64,000 nt of DNA, from positions 1 through 64,000 of the forward strand of contig JAKUHH010000092.1 in NCBI GenBank assembly GCA_022701365.1, written 5' to 3'. Shown here in pieces: positions 57,562-64,000 of this stretch (the stretch's first letter is position 1; each line of letters opens with the position of its first letter). This stretch comes from Mycocentrospora acerina (taxonomy: Eukaryota > Ascomycota > Dothideomycetes > Pleosporales). The notes beneath the pieces are model-generated. The model made no database searches. It was not told where the DNA came from and was given only the letters and a program-made list of their open reading frames with translations. The position numbers and the translations under genes are program-made.

Positions 57562-59115
57562 ATGCTTCTTGATGAGCAGCGCCAGATCCACGAGGACATT
57601 GAACGCCTCGAGGACGCCATCTCTGAGCGCCTGCTTGAAGACCCGCCGCACGTAGGTGCCTCGACTGCCCCCATCGCGCTTTTCGTGCTGACAGCCAGCT
57701 AGATTCGCGATCGCTTAGCACGTGACCACGACATATCGCGATTTCTCGCGCAAATCGAGAGCCAGTCGAGCAGATTACTCGCCATCTATGAGGATGTTGA
57801 CAGCAAAAGAGAGGAGGAGGTGCGCGATCTTACCCACGGCGATCCGATGGAGTCCTTCATGAAGGAGATCGCATCGTTGAAAGACTTCCACCGCCGCTAC
57901 CCCAACGAGCCCGTCGAGAATCTGGAGAAGGCGTACAAGAAGCGATCGCCAGAAGACCAAGTGCAGTCGGTCGCAGCCATCGACTCCATGTTCACAGGAG
58001 AGGAAGGTTTTGGTCGGTACTTTGACCTGACCACGCTGCACGAGCAGTACTTGAACCTTCCCGTTCACCAGCACGCTCGTCGCCTGACGTATCTGCAGTA
58101 CCTCGATCTGTTCGATGCCTTCACACCGCCGCAATGCAACATTCGACGCGATCAGAAGAAATCAGAGGCCTACTTTCAGTATTTGAAGACACTACAAGAC
58201 TACCTTGAAGGGTTTATGCGCCGAACAAAACCACTTGAGAACCTCGACAAGCTCTTTGCTAGCTTCGACAGCGAGTTCGAAGAGCTTTGGAAGAAGGACG
58301 AAGTGCCAGGATGGGAAAAGAATGATCCAGCAGCTGCTCCAGCCAATGGAGATGCGCCTGGAGAAGGTATTTGGTGCTCTGCGTGCAAGAAGAGTTTCTC
58401 AAAAGAGACAGTCTACGAAGCCCACTTGACAGGGAAAAAGCATAAGAAGGCAGTTCAGGAAGGAGAGAATGGATCCACGAACAACTCAGTCGCTCAGACT
58501 AACGGGAGTTCTGCAGACATGCAGCGCTTCAAGGAACGCGCTGTAGCCGAAAGAGAATTCCGGATCAAGAAGCTCGCTGCAGCCATGCAGACAGAGCGTG
58601 GCGATACCAAGGTCAATGTCGAACGCAAGCAAGGTATGACAGAGCGCGAGCGGCAACAAGAGCTGGAACAACTCTACTCCGAGGCGCCCGAGGCAGGAAC
58701 GAAAGAGGAAGACGACGACTCGGATGGCGAAGATAAGATTTACAATCCCCTCAAGCTTCCGCTTGCCTGGGATGGCAAGCCTATTCCCTTCTGGCTGTAC
58801 AAGCTGCACGGCTTGGGTGTTGAGTTCCCCTGTGAGATTTGCGGAAACTTCGTGTACATGGGCAGACGCGCTTTCGACAAGCACTTCAACGAGCCTCGCC
58901 ATATTCATGGCCTGAAGTGTCTCGGAATCACCAACACAACACTGTTTCGAGAAATTACCAGCATCAAGGAGGCTGAAGATTTGTGGAGAAAGATTACGAA
59001 AGACAAAAAGAAGGAGAAGGCAGCTGCTGAGAACGTAGTCGAAATGGAGGACACTGAAGGCAACGTCATGCCGGAGAAGGTCTACAGGGATTTGGCGGCT
59101 GCTGGTATGCTATGA
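57562..59115 (+). CDS. prp9: Splicing factor SF3a60/Prp9
   Basis: U2 snRNP subunit (SF3A subunit 3) needed for prespliceosome formation. Exon 57562-57651 (30 codons, MLLDEQRQIHEDIERLEDAI) joins exon 57703-59115, giving 500 residues. The N-terminal helical domain includes SFMKEIASLKDFHRRYPNEP and the conserved YLQYLDLFDAF. A U1-type C2H2 finger lies in the middle (IWCSACKKSFSKETVYEAHL, TGKKHKKA). The C-terminal block is the family hallmark: YNPLKLPLAWDGKPIPFWLY, then HGLGVEFPCEICGNFVYMGR, FDKHFNEPRHIHGLKCLGI, which is the matrin-type finger. A Glu/Asp linker (KEEDDDSDGEDK) precedes it. Intron acceptor CTAG at 57702 restores the frame exactly. Size and motifs agree with fission yeast Sap61. Confidence 0.95.
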
Positions 59116-59962
59116 GCACTCACTACGGTTAAACGACTCGCCATTGATACCAATCCAACGCTCCTCAGCGTCAAGTATCGCTGAAACTACTGTTGTCTCG
59201 AGGGATTGGTATTCAACACTAAATGACTGCATTGGTAGTCAATGGTTAGGAATTTGGATGTGGAGAAGACTGTTTTCAAGTAGATCTGATCGCGTGGCAT
59301 GCTCACATTTGCCATTTTGCGCCTATCCAGCGATATCCTCTTTGATTTTCCGGGTACTCCTGTCACATGTGCCCATGAGGGTATTTAAACACATGTTTGG
59401 TGTTTTCGGCGTTGCATCCGACCAAAGAGCGGATTTGTATTATATCACGAGGCTCTCAGTCATAATGCTTTGAATATCATGGCTTTGTGACGACATAGTT
59501 CTAACAAAATTCATAAACTTATGTACCTTGAAAACAATAGTATTCTTAAGCACATGGTTCTCGACCTTCATCCACAAAAAAAACACCGTGTCGAACAAGG
59601 GAGGGGTACATGGCCATCGACGGAGATGAGCGGAACAATTTTACCCACAGTGAGGTAATGTCGACCCACTTGCTAAGGTGATTCACATTTGAGAGACGTT
59701 ATTACGTTACTGGGTCGGGTCCTTGGATGAAGCATGCACCAGATTCATTGTGTGGTTCAATATCAGTACGACATGGATTATGTGAGTATTTGTGGACAAT
59801 ATTCTTCGTTGACAAAGTTCTACATGGAGAGAAGATCTATCGCCTCCATTAAAGCCAGGCTCATCGGCTACACATAACCCCAATACATACCAGCCAACTT
59901 TACAGCTTCTCCTTGGTCCTGGGTGTATCAGCGCCACCATCCTTAGATACGCACTGTGAAAC
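59116..59962. other. Convergent 3' region
   Basis: Lies between the SF3a60 and glutathione S-transferase 3' ends. Only short ORFs and no repeats are seen. Confidence 0.4.
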
Positions 59963-60685
59963 TCACAGCTTCACGCCCATAGCTTTCGCCCAGGCCTCGA
60001 ACAACGGCGGCCCCTTTGCACTCAACCCCTCTTCAACATTCAACTCTGGATCACTCTTTTGCATCGCCCGCCTATACGCCTCCCTCTCTCCAACCCTCTT
60101 CAACCAGCCCAAAATCCCTTCATACGGTGTCAAGTCCAAAGGCTCGAACTTGCGCATGGTTGTGAAGCACCATCCTGTCATGACGTCTGCGGCCGAGAAC
60201 TCCTCGCCAGCAAGCCATTTGTTCTCCAGCAGGCGGTTGTTGATGTGATTGATAGCGACACTAGCACGCTCCGCATTGCCTTTGTATCTTGGATCCTCCT
60301 CTCCGACCATACTCCTCGTGAATGCAAGGCGCATCAAGCCATTTTGGAGAGTGGAATTTTGGAAATGAAACCAGTAGAGGTAGTCTGCGTAGTTTTTGTG
60401 ATCGGGCTTCAGGGCTAGTCTTCCGTCGGCGTACTTGTAGATGATGTATTCTGCGATTGCGCCAGATTCGGCCAGAACAACGGGGTTCTGCGCATCGGCG
60501 GTGAAGTCTTCCAGGAGGGGAGAGGCACCTATGGGGTATTTCTCTTTGAGTGAGGGGGGAGAGAGGAGCGGAGAGCGTTTGTGGAGTTCGAGAGTGTAGG
60601 GGATGTTGAGCTCCTCGAGGAGCCAGGTGATGCGTTCACCCTGGCCAACCTGAAGGTGGTGGAGTGTGAGATTTGGGGAGGACAT
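59963..60685 (-). CDS. Glutathione S-transferase
   Basis: Single exon, 240 residues. The N-terminal thioredoxin-like half reads LTLHHLQVGQGERITWLLEE and includes the glutathione-contact region (GASPLLEDF) and the ESGAIAEYIIYKY motif, in which Glu-Ser binds the gamma-glutamyl group. The C-terminal helical half includes NKWLAGEEFSAADVMTG, the N-capping box type Asp of GST folds, then YRRAMQKSDPELN. It resembles the fungal Gtt1-like class. The likely role is detoxification or peroxide defence; the substrate cannot be told. It ends AKAMGVKL with no peroxisomal signal. The start at 60685 directly opens the domain. Confidence 0.93.
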   Translation of the reverse strand: MSSPNLTLHHLQVGQGERITWLLEELNIPYTLELHKRSPLLSPPSLKEKYPIGASPLLEDFTADAQNPVVLAESGAIAEYIIYKYADGRLALKPDHKNYADYLYWFHFQNSTLQNGLMRLAFTRSMVGEEDPRYKGNAERASVAINHINNRLLENKWLAGEEFSAADVMTGWCFTTMRKFEPLDLTPYEGILGWLKRVGEREAYRRAMQKSDPELNVEEGLSAKGPPLFEAWAKAMGVKL

Positions 60686-61265
60686 TTTGATGTATTAGTC
60701 TTGAATGGAGTATTTGGTTTGTAGGTCACGGAGTGCGATTGAGTATTTATCTACTGAGGTTGTCAGGTTCATTACTTGTGTCGAAAGTACTGGCATGATT
60801 ATCCGCTAGCTTTGATTGGGTAACCCAAATGTTCTCGATGAATCGAGTCTTCGACTCTTATGATCGCGGCTATGTTCTAAGCCTTTTTAAGGTACTGTGA
60901 GGTGGAGTTAGCTGTTAAGGCTTTGGTCCGTCGCGTTACCTGTGCCTCGGCTGGATGTACCTACGTCATAGCTACTCCCGGATGACAAACGCTCCGTTAT
61001 CCGTACCCTGCAGGGAATACTGAAAAAAAAATACTGAAGCCTAATAATTAAACTGCTTGAAGATTGCAGTCGTATCACGATTGAATACAAGTCTCTGGAC
61101 CAGGGATCCAATAGTTGCTGCCTAGTCGTTATTCTTGTCGCGAAAGCTCTCTAACGCAACATAATCCTGGTAACGCAGATATAAGGCATGTGATGAGCCA
61201 ATCCAATCGAGAAAAATGAATAAAAGCCACACGCTTCTTACAGGTCTAAATCGATCCGCCATCGT
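60686..61265. other. Intergenic region
   Basis: Promoter of the GST gene and 3' flank of the flavin monooxygenase gene. Nothing else is recognised. Confidence 0.4.
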
Positions 61266-63094
61266 CTACGCGCATGTAACCTCAATCCCTCTCCTTTGTA
61301 TCGTATCAGCAGCATACAAAGCCTTTATCCTCTCCGTCTGCTCTTCCCTCGCAATTTTCCACTGCTCACTATAGCCCTCCAACTTCGTCCCACCAGCAAG
61401 CTCAATATCCCGATTGACCCATTCTAAAAGATCATTCACATACTCCTCTTCTACACCCCTCAAACTGTGAAACGCCTTGCCATACCCTTTATTCTTCTCT
61501 CTCTCCTGATACTCCGCCCGCATAGACGCTTCACTAGGAAGCTTTGCCTCTCCGGATATTACTTTGGCCACAATCCTAGCCTGGTGCTCAAATAGTGTGA
61601 ACGTTGCTGTGAAGAACGGTACGCCTACAAACGCAAGAGAAGGATCTTTGATGTAGAAGATATCCTTGTGTAGGTTGTGGAATTGTGTGCCATCCGTGAC
61701 AAGAAGTTCATCACCAGCCTTCGTGACCGCCGTCTCATCAGAGTGAAGGTGTGAAAGAAATGGTAGTGTGAGATGATACCCTGTGCACAGTATCACGTGA
61801 TGGATGTCACAAACCTTCTGCCCTGACTTGAGGGTGATGCTGGCAGGAATAGGGTCTGATCCAGATAAGGATAAGCTGTTGTCACTATCTGCGCTGTCTT
61901 GACTAGAAGCGCTGGTTTCACTGCTTCCTGGTGTATTGAACGCGATGACTTCATCGATTCGGAGCGCATTCTCTGGTAGAAGACTTGCGGCGAGATCAAA
62001 AGTACCATTTCGGTGACTCTGGTAGATAGTATGGGCCGTAGGGCCTAGTTCACGGGCAATATCTGTTGCGGAAACACTGCCGCCGATCAATAGGAAGTTC
62101 TGTCATGTGGTCAGCGAATCTTTCAAGTCGATTTTGATTTCTCATCTTGTGGATTCAGGAGAACTTCAAGGTTCCACTTGGCAAACATCTAGGAAAACGG
62201 CGCCGCAAATGAAGTGATAAATAACACGAAATACGAGATGAAATTTTCAGACTTACCTTCCCTTGATATTCCTCTGGTTTCCGGTAACTCTTCGAGTGCT
62301 GAACCCTATCGGGCCATCTACGTTTCCACTCTGCCAATCCGTGAATATCGGGCAGTTTCGCCGCATGATAATGGCCAGATGCCACTACAACAGCATCAAA
62401 ATTCTAGGTCATATGAGTATTCAATCTTCATCTTCAAGGCGTCTACATACTGAAACACGCGTCTCTTTGGTAACAGCTCCAGAGGCATCGGAACGAAGGG
62501 TAGTTAACTCCACCTCCCATTCGCTCCCCACTTTCGACAGTTTTTTGACTTCAGTATCATACTGTGTAATCTCATGGACACCCGCTTGTACAGCAGTGTC
62601 TTGGATGTAATCCTTCAAGACATCATGCGTAACAAAATCCGGGGTGCCGACAGGAAACTTGTTCAAAGTCGTCTCGAGAAGTCTTGTGCCTACGTTGTTC
62701 TTCAATCCTCGGTAGCAAGGCCTTAATTTTGTCAGCTGGTTAGCCAGTAGAAAAAACTTCACTAAGCAAGAGGCAATCGTACCCAGGCGGAGCATGTATC
62801 AGCTTCTCAGCTTCCTGAGGGTTAGATACGCTCAGTGTATGAGTGGTCCCAGAGATCGATGCTGGAACTCCAGGATATACTGGCTCTAAAGGCTTTCGCT
62901 CATCGTATAACCTTTCAAAGAGTTAGACATGCTACGGTAGATTGATATAGATGTGCACGCTACCAGATACCTCCAGCTGCATTGGACCGTTCGAAAACAG
63001 TAACATCAATGCCTTCTTTCTTCAAATGTCCGGCCGCTACTACACCACTTATGCCTGCTCCAATGACAGCTACACGCTTTGAATTAGGGGCCAT
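61266..63094 (-). CDS. Flavin-containing monooxygenase
   Basis: FAD- and NADPH-dependent monooxygenase of the FMO family, which oxygenates soft N or S nucleophiles. Exons 62964-63094, 62783-62911, 62451-62721, 62257-62403 and 61266-62099 sum to 1512 nt, 503 residues. The FAD-binding Rossmann motif is VAVIGAGISGVVAAGHLKKE (from residue 8). The middle includes RGLKNNVGTRLLETTLNKFP and DFVTHDVLKDYIQD, then ASGHYHAAKLPDIHGLAEWK (FMO-type HxxxxxP region). The NADPH site is FLLIGGSVSATDIARELG, and ILCTGYHLTLPFL is the ATGY-like motif. The ATG at 63094 (MAPNSKRV) is preferred over 63148 because it sits directly before the Rossmann strand. It faces a TauD-type dioxygenase gene across 590 bp. Confidence 0.9.
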
Positions 63095-63684
63095 TGGAGG
63101 GGGGAGCACAATGCCAACAAGATCAAGAGAAGTTTGGTGCAAGTTCAAAAGGATACCAGATCAGTAACCAGACAAGAGGGGATATGAACTACACGATAGC
63201 ACAGCGAGCGGAAGAGTGTTGAGAATAACCTCCGAAGAGAAGAAAACCCACGCATATTCCGCAAAGTGTACCATATCGTGATCCCAACTTCCGATAGCGT
63301 CATCACTCGTATATAGTTTCACTGCGACATCGCCTGACGGATCCTAGGATCCGATGTATTTCTAATCACTCAAAAGTCACCACAGCTGCATGGTGGTGGG
63401 TATTTAGAATGTCGAAGGATGTTGAGATGATAAGGTGGGATGAGTTCACTGGGTATACGCAATCTTCCTAGCCGATGATGTGCTATTCTACCCCGCAACA
63501 CCACAGTTGCGACACAACGTGACACGATTGTATGGTCAGATCGGTTTCCAGTTTTGTGTTAGTGAGAATGTTGGTTTTGTCAGCTTTGTTGTAGGAGATG
63601 GGATATATAACTGGTGGGTAGCATGATGTAAGGGTAGTACAAGACACTTTTCTGTTTACTTCATCTTCTTCATATTTGCCCATC
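63095..63684. promoter_or_regulatory. Divergent promoter of the monooxygenase and TauD-type gene
   Basis: 590 bp between outward-facing starts, without genes. A short palindrome, tgacggatcctaggatccga, lies near 63337. No known regulator site was identified. Confidence 0.45.
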
Positions 63685-64000
63685 ATGGCTCCCGTTGCAG
63701 TACCTATCCACCCGAGTATCAAAGAGAAGGACACTGTCCCACAGAAGAAGGATACTCTTGGTCTTCCAGAGCCCACAAGGCGAAGGCTGGAAAAGGCTGG
63801 CATTGATCTCTCGGAAGGATACCCCTATAGGCCAGCAAGACCCCTATACGTCGATGATGTGTTCAACATCCGTAACTATGATCGCGAATTTGTAGAGCCA
63901 GGCACGCGAGCAGACCCCGAGAAGAAGGCTCTCTTTGGCGCAGCGAAGGAAGTCATTCACCTAACAGCGCACATTGGTACTGAGATTGTGGGACTTCAGT
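63685..64000 (+). CDS. TauD/TfdA-type 2-oxoglutarate dioxygenase, N-terminal part
   Basis: The gene runs off the right edge; 105 codons are visible, in one open frame with no intron. The start is MAPVAVPIHPSIKEKDTVPQ. The block GYPYRPARPLYVDDVFNIRN followed by DREFVEPGTRADPEKKALF and AKEVIHLTAHIGTEIVGLQ is the N-terminal pattern of fungal alpha-ketoglutarate-dependent sulfonate (taurine-type) dioxygenases, which release sulfite from organosulfonates. The iron-binding HxD...H residues would lie beyond the window, so catalytic integrity cannot be judged. Its divergent pairing with an FMO suggests a small sulfur- or nitrogen-scavenging pair, which is inference. Confidence 0.82.
   Translation, partial: MAPVAVPIHPSIKEKDTVPQKKDTLGLPEPTRRRLEKAGIDLSEGYPYRPARPLYVDDVFNIRNYDREFVEPGTRADPEKKALFGAAKEVIHLTAHIGTEIVGLQ

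Overview
The window is nuclear DNA of a filamentous ascomycete (Pezizomycotina; my best guess is a Dothideomycete such as a Pleosporales species). The signs are short introns of about 50 to 100 nt with GTRNGY donors and CTAAC/CTGAT-like branch points a few bases before the acceptor, densely packed genes on both strands, a small AT-rich island bounded by terminal inverted repeats that differ only by transitions (repeat-induced point mutation, RIP), and a gene set typical of plant-associated fungi. No rRNA, tRNA, CRISPR array, prophage or biosynthetic gene cluster was recognised. The left part is Sar1 GTPase and TAF6 on the minus strand, a 2.7 kb gene-poor stretch with one short spliced gene, and a 1784-residue Ski2/DDX60-like helicase.

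From 12 to 18 kb lies an accessory stretch: a cysteine-rich small protein, the RIP-mutated inverted-repeat element, a secreted GH28 rhamnogalacturonase, a secreted PEBP-like protein and a coiled-coil protein. From 18 to 34 kb are a large disordered protein of unknown function, the Fe-S scaffold ATPase Cfd1, two tandem RING-finger genes, a PP2C phosphatase, and a 3.7 kb gene-free stretch. A membrane protein with two PPxY motifs closes this part.

From 35 to 59 kb the content is mostly housekeeping: Vps54 (GARP tether), a divergent protein kinase, a Met12-type methylenetetrahydrofolate reductase, a mitochondrial D-2-hydroxyacid dehydrogenase and proteasome subunit alpha4 sharing a 271-bp promoter, a CHY zinc-finger protein, a beta-propeller/inositol 5-phosphatase, a GFA-domain protein, and the divergently paired RNA-processing genes fal1 and SF3a60. 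The right end has a glutathione S-transferase, a flavin monooxygenase and, running off the edge, a TauD-type dioxygenase divergent from the monooxygenase.

Most multi-exon models were rebuilt by hand from splice signals and checked by frame arithmetic and, where possible, by agreement of the joined protein with its family. The most unusual result is the gene structure of sar1. Its conserved protein can only be assembled with a 12-nt exon and a 2-nt exon (equivalently a spliceosomal twin intron). A second gene (CHY zinc finger) starts with a 5-nt exon carrying ATG and two more bases.
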